A stretch of DNA of 64,000 nt, taken from Hormoscilla sp. GM7CHS1pb (GTDB lineage Bacteria; Cyanobacteriota; Cyanobacteriia; Cyanobacteriales; Desertifilaceae). Position 1 is the first letter of the stretch, and each line of letters begins with the position of its first letter. A program made the translations under genes and the position numbers. The notes under the pieces are model-generated. The model did not search any database and was not told where the DNA came from. It saw only the letters and a program-made list of their open reading frames with translations. The stretch is from NCBI GenBank assembly GCA_014323675.1, contig JACONN010000002.1, positions 434,001 through 498,000 on the forward strand, in the 5' to 3' direction. This document shows positions 9,053-18,984 of this stretch, in pieces.

Positions 9053-9300
9053 ATTATAGGAGGCTCTGCCTCAATCTTCCGTTCCCTGCCTGAGTCAGGG
9101 AACGAGATCGGGTGCATCTCACATCTTACACCAGTCGCAACAAAGCGTGGGCTAAATCCTTTGAGCGACAATACTTTCAGTGGGTTTTAACCCACTTGAT
9201 CCTCGTTACCTGGCTCCCGCCTGGTAACGCCGGGGTTTGAACCCACGGCGGGCCATGAAGCTAATCTACCAGTTGCATCTGGTGGCCGGTGCCTACCCTA

Positions 9301-9774
9301 CTATTTTCTCACTCCCAGGATCGGCATGGGAGCGCTAGTTGCAGGAGACCCGGACTGTATTGATTGAGTCTCGGTGGGTTGAGTTTCTGATTCTGGTAAA
9401 TTTTCAACATTGATGAAGCGTTGTCGTAATTTTGTTAATATCGTTTCCTCGTTGCTATCTACATCGTAAGCGCTGCTATCTACAGCTTCAATTATTATCC
9501 AAGGTTCTGATTTATTTATTTGATAGCCGGCAAAGGTTCCGTCAATTACTTGAATAATGTTTCTTGCTATCTGTAACAAAGTTATTCCAGAGACTATCCT
9601 TTGGGTATCGGATATTTCATGCAGGAGATCGGCCTCTTGACCGATGCATTCAACATCTGATATTTTCCATTCAGTGGTGGCGATCGCAGAACCTAATTGT
9701 TCCAGAATGTCAATGAGATTGACCGCTAATCTATTGCTATCCGGTTGGCGATCCATGATGGTTATTCCGCGCAT
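9301..9774 (-). CDS. unknown protein, candidate immunity protein
   Basis: A 157-residue protein with no recognised domain. It has a helical first half (LAVNLIDILEQLGSAIATTEW), a strand-rich middle (IDGTFAGYQINKSEPWIIIEAVDSS) and a Ser/Thr/Pro-rich tail. It starts 14 bases after the stop of a broken gene that resembles the C-terminus of a polymorphic toxin. The position directly 3' of a toxin module and the small acidic character are what an immunity protein would show. This is inference from layout only. Start MRGITIMDRQ; an alternative start is the Met at residue 7. Confidence 0.5.
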   Translation of the reverse strand: MRGITIMDRQPDSNRLAVNLIDILEQLGSAIATTEWKISDVECIGQEADLLHEISDTQRIVSGITLLQIARNIIQVIDGTFAGYQINKSEPWIIIEAVDSSAYDVDSNEETILTKLRQRFINVENLPESETQPTETQSIQSGSPATSAPMPILGVRK

Positions 9775-9788
9775 ATTTTCTCCTCTGT

Positions 9789-10130
9789 TTATAATTGTTC
9801 TAAAATTTCAGGATTATCTCTGATAAAGCCAGAACGACTGCCGATCTTGGGGTCGTTGATGTAGAAACGGTGTTGATGTGGTGGTCCTGGGCGATCGGGA
9901 CGGATCCTGCACGAGGAAAGGTTGGACTGGTGAAATCAATATCGCGCACGGGATTGCCGTTAGCATCATACTCCCGCATTTGATATTCTGTTGTTTATTG
10001 TATCCCAGCGTAGCACGGAATGGGCAGCAATTGCTTTTGGATCGGGACCAGAAATCCTGGGTGGTTTCTGACTTTTATAAACAATGGTTCCATCTGCATA
10101 TATGAAGTGAATTGGTCGAAGTGAGGTCAT
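9789..10130 (-). pseudogene. polymorphic-toxin-like C-terminal domain gene, two frameshifts
   Basis: From ATG 10128-10130 the frames read MTSLRPIHFIYADGTIVYKS, then (shift near 9990) REYDANGNPVRDIDFTSPTF, then (shift near 9900) RPDRPGPPHQHRFYINDPKI ending GSRSGFIRDNPEILEQL and a stop at 9789. The series DxxGNPVRDIDFT...PGPPHQH resembles short nuclease-type C-terminal modules of polymorphic toxins, with the PPHQH histidines as candidate catalytic residues. The family name is not certain. It stands alone, without the long delivery part of such toxins. It sits at the end of the GTPase cluster and is followed closely by a candidate immunity gene. Confidence 0.5.
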
Positions 10131-10243
10131 TACAGGGTTGGCCAAAGTTAATTGGGAGTATCCTATAAAATGGTGGGCGGTGAATTTTTGCAGGGTAATG
10201 GTGCCCACCCTACGAAGTCAATTTTCCATTCACTATTCTCCAT

Positions 10244-11564
10244 TCAATTTGATATCAGATTAGCGTTCGCATCTGCCTGCAAGCTTTTGAAAGTACTGTC
10301 ACCGCTATCGATTATCCCATTAGCATCAATTTCCTTCCGACCCTGGTATGTTCGAATAGCCTCAATCAGCCTTTTAATTTCCGTTTGGTCTCCCCGTTCC
10401 ACAGCCGAGGTATAATCTAGATAGGGAACTCCAAGAGTTGACTTAATTGCCGTCACAATGTTAATGTAGTTTTGTTGTACTCTGGCCTTCCTTAAATCTG
10501 GGTCATTCTGCAACTCATATATTATTCTCCCTAGGGCCGGTTTAGTTCTTTTCGCAAATTGAAACAGTTCCGTTGTCTTGATATCCCGCTTTAAGGACTC
10601 AGCCGTTTCCGACCCCGGTTCTATGTAACCAAGAGACTGGCCGATTTTTCTCCTTTGATATAAAGATATAGCCTGTACCCACCTTTGTTTAGCCGCCTTC
10701 AACCTTTCGGGAACCCCGGCAAACTCGCGTTTTATTGCCCCTCCATACTGGAGGTCAAACTCACTTCCCAGCAGGTCTCTGAGTCCAAAAATGATAATTT
10801 TTTCGCTAAAACTTCCGTTCCCCTTCATTTGCCGTCAGCAGTTCCTGCTCACTCAGGTCTGCTACTATTTGCTGTAGGGCTTTTCTGGTGGTATCGAATC
10901 TCCCCAATGGTTCTACGTTTGAATCACTATTTGCCTGATTTGTCCCTGTCGGACTTGGTATGGTAAACAGTGAACTCCTTGGTTTTCCTGTTAACCCGAA
11001 AGGATTTATGGGCAGGCTGACCAAGAAACCACTCACTGCTGCCAATATTACTGCTATAATGATTCTCATCGCCTTCCGGGCTTCTGGATCGATCAGCCAT
11101 TCTATTAACCATGAGATCAATCCATAGGCGATAATTACTATTATTGGATCGGCATTGCGCAGGAAAAACAGGAAGCTAACCAACAGCGCTATTCTCGCCA
11201 ACCAACCGGGCTTTCCGGACATGAAAAAGAGAACTTTTTCACTCCAGGTTGGCTCTCGCTTTACCTTCAGACCACAATACATGGCATCCAGTTGCTTACC
11301 AAAGCTGCGATTAAATACCTTTTGCGGTACTTGACCGTAACTCACTTGGTGAAAATATGCTGCTATCTCATAGGCATCTAATATTTCTTGTTGTGAGTCT
11401 TCCGTCTTTCCCGACCAGGCGGCATCACCCAACCTCGTAAACAAATTTGCTAATGGTTCATAGGTGGTCTCCTTGCTTAAATTGTCTCTCCAGTAGCTTT
11501 GGAGTTTTCTCCACATGTATTCTCCACATTCAAAATCGTTTTCGTTCTCGTTTACTTGCACCAT
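10244..11564 (-). pseudogene. membrane-anchored partner protein A, middle and C-terminal parts, frameshifted
   Basis: From 11564 (MVQVNENENDFECGEYMWRK) a 252-residue frame has an N-terminal helical part, then a hydrophobic block of about three segments (IALLVSFLFFLR, IVIIAYGLISWLIEWLI, IIIAVILAAVSGFLVSL), and ends at 10806. The next frame (10828-10244) continues with SEKIIIFGLRDLLGSEF and an alpha-helical C-terminus. The matching region of paralog B (13196-15812) is continuous across this point, and one extra T in the tttt run near 10812 explains the break. With the preceding gene 11572-12807 it makes up the same three-part architecture as protein B. The function is unknown; see the GTPase entries. 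Confidence 0.6.
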
Positions 11565-11571
11565 TTTATCT

Positions 11572-12807
11572 CTAGTTAAATGAACTGCTAATTAGGCTTA
11601 AGTCACTTTTGACATTTTCATATAGATTTTCTCTAAATTTGGCCCAAAGTACTTCTTTTGTTGTTAATAACCAAAACACATTCTCTACTGGCAGTTCCCG
11701 ATCGATCGTTTGCTCTAGGGCGATTTTTATCCCCTCTCCTAGTAATGGTTCTAGTCTCCGATATTCATGAATTCGCAGTTGAAATTGAAACTTGGCCGAT
11801 GCTATTTGCTGAGGTGTTTCTTGGTTTTTATCGTCCTCTGGCTGCAACCACTTCAGAAACTCTGGTAATGTCTCTGGTAGGGCGATCGCCCTGAGAGTTA
11901 GCAGTCTAGCATCGTTAGCATGAGGTATTCCCATGAGGGCCTTCGTCGCACCCAGCCTGTTAAATATTTCCGACCATTGGACTTTAGTTACTGCCTGATT
12001 TTGTAAGGCCGTAGCTAGAGTTTCAACTCGCTCTTTTCTGACCTGGGCATTATTTACCAATGCCTCGATCTCTGATTCGATCGCCAGTATTTCCGAGTCT
12101 GGTGCTAGACTGCTAGCACCACCTACTAAATTTTCCCTGATTTCTGCCAGCTGCTGATATGCGACCTCATTGGCTGTCTGAATAATGATAAAAGTTTCTG
12201 GTCTGCACAGGCCGACTACATTATCTGCCCAGGATACTGGCTGGTGGCGATCGGCCTTCAGTTCGGCCATTCTGTTAATCATTTGGGGAGTAACGTTTTG
12301 GGAAGGTTCTACCAACAGAGGGGCCGTGGATTCACTCAACCATTTTTGCCAATTACGATCTAAGTTTACCTTGGGTTTTCTACCGATCATATGCACTTCT
12401 TGCTGTCCTGGTCCTTTGGTTTCCCTGGGATTGAAAACCGGTAGTCGCCCTCGGACTTTCTGATAATGCTCCATCCAATCCAGTATCATCCAGAGGCGAT
12501 CGGCCCCTTCGGAGAGGAAGTAGCGATAGGCGGGGAATTCCCTACCCCCTTCGTCTCGACCGCGAGTTACTATAGCGATCGCCGACCAATCCGACTCGCC
12601 AGGCTTATTGCTCAACACCTCGCGCCCGATCGCCGTTGGTTCGTAACTCTGAGCAGCCTCCGATACCTGGAATAACTGGTCCTGGATAGCTCTTGCCACC
12701 GGTTTTGGCAGTTCGCGCAGGGTTGAGTTTCCGTAATCTCCTACCTGGAAACCCTTGGTTTCACCCTCTATGTGGGTGCTAAATTCGTGTATTTTGATGG
12801 TCTCCAT
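11572..12807 (-). CDS. GTPase-associated partner protein A, N-terminal part
   Basis: A 411-residue protein paralogous to the first 430 residues of protein B at 13734-15812. Shared features are the start IHEFST, a GF.VG..GN.TL strand near residue 20, GRDEGGREFPAYRYFLSEG near 85-105, LW.IL.WMEHYQ, and FIIIQ.AN E (about 208). The last residues (ENVKSDLSLISSSFN) end at a TAG seven bases before the next gene in another frame, whereas in protein B the same place is read through. The N-terminal region may correspond to the GTPase-associated protein 1 type (GAP1) known beside double-GTPases; this is my inference from gene order and length, not from a profile match. Confidence 0.65.
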   Translation of the reverse strand: METIKIHEFSTHIEGETKGFQVGDYGNSTLRELPKPVARAIQDQLFQVSEAAQSYEPTAIGREVLSNKPGESDWSAIAIVTRGRDEGGREFPAYRYFLSEGADRLWMILDWMEHYQKVRGRLPVFNPRETKGPGQQEVHMIGRKPKVNLDRNWQKWLSESTAPLLVEPSQNVTPQMINRMAELKADRHQPVSWADNVVGLCRPETFIIIQTANEVAYQQLAEIRENLVGGASSLAPDSEILAIESEIEALVNNAQVRKERVETLATALQNQAVTKVQWSEIFNRLGATKALMGIPHANDARLLTLRAIALPETLPEFLKWLQPEDDKNQETPQQIASAKFQFQLRIHEYRRLEPLLGEGIKIALEQTIDRELPVENVFWLLTTKEVLWAKFRENLYENVKSDLSLISSSFN

Positions 12808-13195
12808 CTGCCGATCCTCCCTTTGTCGCCAGCGCTAAGGCGCTACTTCGCCAGTTCTTTGCCTCGGCTTGTCAGCTTATTATATCATTGACTGGGATTT
12901 TTCAGAGGCGATCGCCTATTTGCTCGACCAGCGATCGCAAGCCCTCACCCTAAAGGGTGGGGCTACAAGAACAAAGTCCGCCTGCGCGGGCTTGATGATA
13001 TTTTGGGGATGGGACCGCTGAAATGGCCCTGGGAGTTGCTGGAGGATGGCGCGATCGGGGGGCCGACTACACCGGTAACTGCCTGACACTGCACCAGTCT
13101 GGGCCCCTGATTACTGCGATCGGAGGGGCGAGCAAGGGGAAGACGATCGGATGTTAAGATAAACTTTCATGATGGAATGCTAATCCGCTTGTTTA
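12808..13195. other. intergenic between the two partner-protein copies
   Basis: 388 bases with several GCGATCGC-type octamers (12909, 12931) and short repeats (aagccctcaccctaaagggt). A plus-strand frame near 13013-13086 (MGPLKWPWELLEDGAIGG) is short and unsupported. It probably holds the local promoter for protein A; no clear -10/-35 pair is visible. Confidence 0.4.
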
Positions 13196-15812
13196 CTACC
13201 TCCCAGGAACTTTATACTCGTTTGGGTTCGCTCTGATTTTCTCCTTTACTTCCTTTTTCAAAACGTTGAATGTATTTCTTATTGACAGATCTCTAGGTTC
13301 TTTGGGTTTATCTATTATTCCACCCCTGGGTAAATTTGTCTGTTTTTTGACCTGGTAGTTGTATATAGCAGTAAACAATGCTTCTACTCCTTGAGTTTCA
13401 GCGTTTCTTGCCTTTTGATAGTCCGCTTCACTAACTCCTAGTGTCTCCCTTATTGCCTTGTGAATAGATTCTCTATCAATCTTTAAATAGCTCAACTCTT
13501 CCTGCAACTCAGTCAGTATTTGATTGATCGCAGGGTAAGTTCTGCCTTTAAATGCCGCCTTTGCCGCCTCCTTTTGATCCTCTGTCATCGGAGTTACTCT
13601 TTGCTGAGTGCCTTCTTGCATCTGACCCTGCTGCGGACAAATATTTGGTCTGGGCTTTAATTCCAGTTTTAGTGAATCAGCCACGTCACATGTTAATAAT
13701 TTACCCGTATTATTGCCCTGCTCTATGTATCCATTAGCTACTAACCAATTTGGCTTGCTTGTCTGATATATATATAGCTTCCACCCATTCATTTTTAGCT
13801 CTTGCTATTTCTCCAGACCAGTCTATTCCCCACCCCAACAAACCCCTCGAAGTAGCTTTTTCATAGTCAAGTTCTTTACTATCATCCTTATTGACAACCA
13901 GAGCATTTTGAACTTCTCCGATAATCTCCTTGCGCAAGGGCTGATTTTCTGTCCCTTTAATTTTCAATTTAGCCAGCTCAGATACTATATTTTCAATCGT
14001 TTCGACTGTTTTAGTAAAATTTTTTATTGCTATCTCTTTCTCCTTTTCAGTTATTCGATCATTCCTTGATGTCGGCAGAGCAACATTAACCTCAGCTAAT
14101 CCCTTTTTATAACCATCGTTGAAGCCGTCTGTTTTTCCCAATTGATAGCCGTTGTTTTTCCCCCATAGATATATTGCTCCGTGCGTGCTCAAAAGAAGAC
14201 TCACTATCAAGATAATTTTAGCATATTTTACGACAAACCTTCTTGCCTTTTCTGGTAAATCAATCTTTCTTTGGACTATCAGGCCATAAACTTCACCTTC
14301 GTCGCCATTTACATTTGAAACCCCTTGATTAAATATGCTTTTTGGCACTTGTTCATCGCTCACTTGGTAAAAGTATGCCGATAAGTCAAAGCTATTTTCC
14401 AATCTACCCAACCCAGCGAACAACTCAGCAAAAGGTTTATAATAATTGCCATAGCGATAGTTTGAGTCTTGCCGGTATGAACATAAATCACTCCATATCT
14501 CTTCTCCACATCGTAATTCTCTTGGATCTGGGGTGTTACCGTTACTACTTAATGAATCTCTAATTGCTATTAAATCTGTCCGCACATCTTCTACTAGCGG
14601 GCGTCTATACGGTCTCCAAATACTTCCTCCTGCATTGGCATTGAATAACCAAATTACTGATACTACTGGTATCTCTTTTTCAAGGAGTGCCTTTAGTGCC
14701 TTTTTTATTCCGTCAGTAAAATTATGTGGTCGCTGGTTTAACTTACTTATAAGTTTAGACTGAAACTCTTGTGACGCTTTTTTTTGCGGATTTTCTTGTT
14801 TTTTCTTCCCTTCAATTGGCCACAGCCATCCCAGGAACTCTGGCAAAGTCTCTGGCAGCACAAACGCTCTGAGGGTTAAGAGTCTACCCATTCGAAGATC
14901 TGCGCTTCCTTTCTTGATAGCTGTTCCTGCACCCTGATCGTCAAAAACTGCTTCCCATTGTTCTACAGTTACTTGATTTCCCTCTAACGTAGCCAATATA
15001 GTTTGAATCCATTCATCCCTCACTTGTGAACCACTTATCAAAGCGTTGATTGCTTTTCTGATCGCCGCTTCATCCACCGACAGCGGCATCAATCTGGCAT
15101 TATTAGCTTGACTCTGTCGCTTCTGCATCAGACGCTGATATGATTCTTCATTAGCTGCCTGAATAATTATAAATTGTTCTGGACGCTCAATTACCTCAAC
15201 ATTGTACGCCCATGATACTTGTTCGCTATTGGCTTTCACCTCAGCCATTGCGTTAATCATTTTTAAATTCGATGCATCCCCCCGCTTGAGGATCGCCGGT
15301 GTCTGATTTTCATTCAGAAAACTCTGCCAATCATCAGGCAATTTTAATTTGGGTTTAGCATTGACATTCCATTGATGAGACTCTCCTACCTGTTTAGAGG
15401 CAAACGGGTCGAAAACAGGCCATTTCCCACCAGGTTGTTGCTGGTAATGCTCCATCCAAGCCAGGATTTTCCAGAGACTATCGCGTCCCTCGCACAGGAA
15501 GTAACGATAGAAAGATGTCGATCTGCCCCCCTCGTCCTGTCCGGGCGTCACTACAGCCACAACTGACCAATCACGCTCTCCATTCTCCGTGCTAGGTACT
15601 ACCCTACCAATAAAACTTGGATCTTGACTGTGGCGATCCTTGAAAACCTCGAACCTCTTGTTGGCAATAGCTCGCTTAACGGTTTCAGGGATATAGGGAA
15701 GGGTTAAGTTCATGCACTCCCCTACCCTGAAACCCCGCGATCGCCATCCCCCGTTAGGTAACCGCTCTGCATTTATGCCAGTGCTAAATTCGTGAATTTC
15801 CACAGTTGCCAT
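13196..15812 (-). pseudogene. GTPase-associated partner protein B, large membrane-anchored, one frameshift near the C-terminus
   Basis: A 692-residue frame (15812-13734) plus a 3' continuation (to 13196) gives about 870 residues. Residues 1-430 are the domain shared with protein A. Residues 450-530 contain GEEIWSDLCSYRQ, FAELFAGLGRL and AYFYQVSDEQVPKSIFNQ, also found in A. A single membrane segment is near 545-565 (IILIVSLLLSTHGAIYLWG), followed by a charged helical C-terminus ending KVPGR. The break lies in an (AT)5 run near 13757: one more AT unit would restore WVEAI-Y-YQTSKPNW, matching WVQAISLYQRRK in A. This could be a slippage switch, decay or error. It follows the GTPase at 15817 by four bases, so they are likely co-translated. 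Confidence 0.65.
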
Positions 15813-15816
15813 AGCC

Positions 15817-16698
15817 TTAATCCTTGTCTAATTCTGTATTGCGTACTCCCGTACAAAGCCAGTATATAGGAGAGACCAAACCAAAGGGTCGCCATCTTTT
15901 GGGGTCTTCCAGCACCGCTGCCACCGCCTGGCGATTGCGAGCTATCTGCTTATAATTCGGTCTGGGAAACAGATTCCCCAGCACTCCAAAAGCCGATACT
16001 GAGAAATAGTCCACCTCCCATGCTCCAAATCGCTGCCAACTGTTCAACTTTTCACATAGTTCTGGGAAGCGAGCTTCAGCTAGCCATTTTGGCCTGTGCC
16101 GGTTGATCCACAAGTCTGCCAATTCGCACTTAGTCAATACCATAGCAATTCTACGCTTTCTAGCTAGATCGTCTGCGCGATCTAGGGCTACCATAAGTTT
16201 ATCAATACCCCTGACATACTGAGAGTCCTGCCTGTGGGCCGTGCCGTCAATCATCAACATCATCCCCGTTGCCAGGGAACAATCCTGTATATACTCCTGT
16301 AATTTTACACCCGATTGGTTGAGTAAGTCACTAAAAAATTCTCCTGCATAATCCTTGCAGATCAGATCCAGATTCACCAAAGCGTTCTGAGCGCCCGACT
16401 TCTTTCTCAGGACAATTCTCAAACCGTAATTTTTCATCTCCAGAACCTTATCAGGTAAGGGTGTTGGTTCTAGTTCCTCCCCTTGCTTCAGGATATTCTG
16501 AGCCATTCCGATCAAGTCTTCCCCGTTTTTGTTAGAGGCCGTCACCGCTTCCACAAGACTAGAGGAGCTAGCTTTTGGCCAGCTAGCCAGAGCCGCCAGA
16601 TAGGTAGTTTTGCCCGATAGCCGATCGCCCACTACCCGTATATCCCCAGATATGTCTTGAGACTGACCACTTTTCTGGCTAAACAGGTCTTTAAACAC
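15817..16698 (-). CDS. P-loop GTPase (TRAFAC type), first of three in the cluster
   Basis: A 293-residue protein. G1/P-loop GDRLSGKTTYLAAL (residues 27-40), Walker B/G3 KDYAGEFF (about 132-139), and a G4-like TKCELADLW (about 200) in place of the classical NKxD. The DYxGE motif and TKCE variant are shared with the paralog at 16703-17513. These features match the double-GTPase type TRAFAC proteins reported in bacterial conflict and signalling clusters; I infer that family from motifs. It binds and probably hydrolyses GTP. It starts four bases after the preceding gene and ends four bases before protein B, so it is part of one operon. Confidence 0.7.
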   Translation of the reverse strand: MFKDLFSQKSGQSQDISGDIRVVGDRLSGKTTYLAALASWPKASSSSLVEAVTASNKNGEDLIGMAQNILKQGEELEPTPLPDKVLEMKNYGLRIVLRKKSGAQNALVNLDLICKDYAGEFFSDLLNQSGVKLQEYIQDCSLATGMMLMIDGTAHRQDSQYVRGIDKLMVALDRADDLARKRRIAMVLTKCELADLWINRHRPKWLAEARFPELCEKLNSWQRFGAWEVDYFSVSAFGVLGNLFPRPNYKQIARNRQAVAAVLEDPKRWRPFGLVSPIYWLCTGVRNTELDKD

Positions 16699-16702
16699 CA
16701 GA

Positions 16703-17513
16703 TTACATCCTCTTGCCTTTACTCAACCAATATAGCGGTGAAATCATCCCGTATGGCTCCCACTTAGGCGGTTCCCTCAAAACCGAGTGCTCGCTTCCCA
16801 ACTCATCCAGGCGGTTGGGACGCGGGTCGTTGCGTTTCAGGATCCCAAAAGTAGATATAGCATAAAATCGCAAGTTTTGCGGCGGGATCTTCTTCCGCAG
16901 AATGCTTGTCGTTCTGGGCAAATGTACCTTAAATAGATCTATTTCTGGGTCAAGTCTACCAGGCCATAGTTCACCTCTCTCGCATTTACTCATCGCCACA
17001 GCCAGTCGCAAGTCCAAACTTCTGTCTCTATTATCCATTAAATCGATAAATCTTTTCATGAGCTGACTATAGAATCGCTCGCCACCTCTATCCCATCTGT
17101 GCAGCAGTAGCAAACAGCCGACAACATCTTTGACAAAACACTCATCAATGAATTCTTGATGTACAGGCTTATATATCCCCGATGCTAGCTCGTCAAATAT
17201 TTCACCCGGATAGTCCCTAAATACCAAATCAATCTCCTCTTTCTTCGGTAGCCACCTGCGCTTGATTTCTAGCTTAAAAGAATACAAGGGTAAATCAAAA
17301 ACTGATTGGATTTTCACCCCATCAATTTCAGTTGGTCGCATGGAGGCACCCTGTAGAATAATAGTTTGAGCTTGGTCGCCCAACTTTTTAGCATCCTTGG
17401 TGATTCCGGTAATTTGATAATTTTGATTATCCTTCTCCGACAAATAGGCCAAAGCTGCTAAATAGGTAGTTTTTTCCCGATTTCCTTGGTCCAATCACAC
17501 ATATGTTGCCCAT
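16703..17513 (-). pseudogene. P-loop GTPase, second of three, frameshifted inside the P-loop
   Basis: From ATG 17511-17513 the frame reads MGNICVIGPRKSGK and is then lost. The other frame continues TTYLAALAYLSEKDN to the stop at 16703. One extra A in an A6 run (17470-17475) separates them, exactly within GPRKSGKTT. With the shift corrected it has about 269 residues with G3 RDYPGEIFDEL (near 90-100) and G4-like MSKCERGELW. It is a paralog of the gene at 15817. The rest of the protein shows no other lesion, so a base-calling error or a very recent mutation is likely. Confidence 0.65.
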
Positions 17514-17527
17514 TTTGCCTCCCTGAG

Positions 17528-18307
17528 TTAGGTTGCTAAGTAGCTAGCCAAATATATCCAGGGTAGTTCCAGTAAAGTCCGGTTATGGATACTGGTGATA
17601 AAACAGCGGACTGATAAGCCCGATCGACTGCTATTTATTTGGCCTATCTGCTCCAGTACCGGTCTGAAGTAGCGATATATTACGTAGTTATGACGACCAA
17701 ACCAGTTCATCTTCGAGTCATAAGGGTCGTAAGCAAGCTTTGATGCTTCCTGGTCGAGGTCACAATTAATCAGGTCAGCTTTATTCAAGCAAATCACAAT
17801 CTGTCGTGCCTTGGGACAATCGTTCCGAAAAAAATCTACCCACCGGTCAAACCGATTACACCACTGCTGTTGCGTGACGTACTCATCATAGTTCACATCA
17901 GGAGCTGATTTCAAAATTTCCCGATAGGGAGGAAGGATCAGGAGAATACCCTCACTTTGGCGGACCCTCTTCAAGAAGTTATTCCATTCGTCAGTATGAC
18001 CCGACTGCCATGACTTGCGGAAGATCTCACCAGGAGGATCTATCCAGTCTACAGGAATCTGACTCGCGCCAGCAGGTAACCGCACCTGTACATCCAGGAA
18101 ACGGGTATCAATTGTTTTCGTTTGTCTAGCTGTACCATCAAACTCAAGCAGGATATCTCTAAGAGCCTCGTAACTTTGATTGAGAAGAGAAACGCTGACA
18201 AAGTTGCCAGGAGGTTTGGCCAACTCCAGCGCCAGGTGAGTTTTGCCAACATTGCGATCGCCTATATAAACCACTCCCACGTCAAACCCCCCTGTATCTG
18301 GTACCAA
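17528..18307 (-). CDS. P-loop GTPase, third in the cluster, divergent
   Basis: A 259-residue protein. P-loop GDRNVGKTHLAL (residues 17-28), G3-like WIDPPGEIFR (about 87-96), and a classical G4 LNKADL (about 173-178). It is more distant from the other two, which carry KCE. No membrane segment is seen. It is the first gene of the operon that runs to 9301. The upstream interval 18308-18430 probably holds the promoter. Three GTPases of two subtypes followed by membrane-anchored partners suggest a GTP-switch cascade acting at the inner membrane; that is inference. Confidence 0.7.
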   Translation of the reverse strand: MVPDTGGFDVGVVYIGDRNVGKTHLALELAKPPGNFVSVSLLNQSYEALRDILLEFDGTARQTKTIDTRFLDVQVRLPAGASQIPVDWIDPPGEIFRKSWQSGHTDEWNNFLKRVRQSEGILLILPPYREILKSAPDVNYDEYVTQQQWCNRFDRWVDFFRNDCPKARQIVICLNKADLINCDLDQEASKLAYDPYDSKMNWFGRHNYVIYRYFRPVLEQIGQINSSRSGLSVRCFITSIHNRTLLELPWIYLASYLAT

Positions 18308-18708
18308 CCGGACATGAGGGTCTAGGCATCTGGCGGACAGTTGCTAGATAGTATAGCATAGCCCAATTATTTTTCCCAGCCCCAGGATATCAACATTCTA
18401 CATCATATTCTATAGCGGCAGATCTATTTTATGCAATCCCCTGGGCCCTACTGGCAAAATACCCCCTCAACCATACCCTGGACCAGTCCCATCACCCCCA
18501 CTTCCTGCCACTCCCCCACTCTCACGTGCGATCGCCCCTCTATCTTACCACTCCCAGTTCCTGCCCCGATCGCATCCCGACCTAGCGCTGCCCTACTGCC
18601 AGTCCTTGCGCCACTTAAGAGAAATGAGAGCAGGGAGCAGGGAGAGGGGAGAAAATCATTGATATATAATGGTTTGGAGTTGCTGGGGGCCCCCAGTTTA
18701 GGCGATCG
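18308..18708. other. intergenic upstream of the GTPase operon
   Basis: No believable gene. It is rich in C-runs (actcccccactctcacgtg) and ends at the left flank of a MITE-like element. A promoter for the minus-strand operon is expected in 18310-18420 (ttgctagatagtatagcata lies at 18340-18359), but no firm consensus is seen. Confidence 0.4.
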
Positions 18709-18879
18709 GGGTGTGGTCAAAACCCGTTGATCGTTTATGGACCCCCCAGCTGTCTGTTCCCCCTGTAGGGGCGAAGCAGATGGCGCCAATTATGACATAA
18801 ATAAACAGATATTATCTCCGAATGCAACGCCAAGCACCCCGCGAGGATCTCCCCGTACCAACTGTTTTTGACCACACCC
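18709..18879 (+). mobile_element. GGGTGTGG-family MITE-like element, copy c (171 bp)
   Basis: Perfect terminal inverted repeat GGGTGTGGTCAAAA. The flanks are a 9-bp direct repeat aggcgatcg (18700-18708 and 18880-18888), giving the cleanest target duplication of the family. Internal landmarks (tgtaggggcga, caattatgacata, gcgaggatctccccgtacca) match copies a and d. Confidence 0.9.
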
Positions 18880-18984
18880 AGGCGATCGTCCTTCATCCCC
18901 CGTTCGCAAAAGTTTAGCATTAAGTATATAACTTTTTTGCCGTGCCACCCCCTGTGGTATAATATTGATTCATACCCTAAACGG

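Noticed and set aside
8485-9171. Open frame of 228 codons with TFAKNKSLLSHM repeats
   Set aside because: It is the translation of the 42-bp array, whose period is a multiple of three; open frames on the other strand also result.
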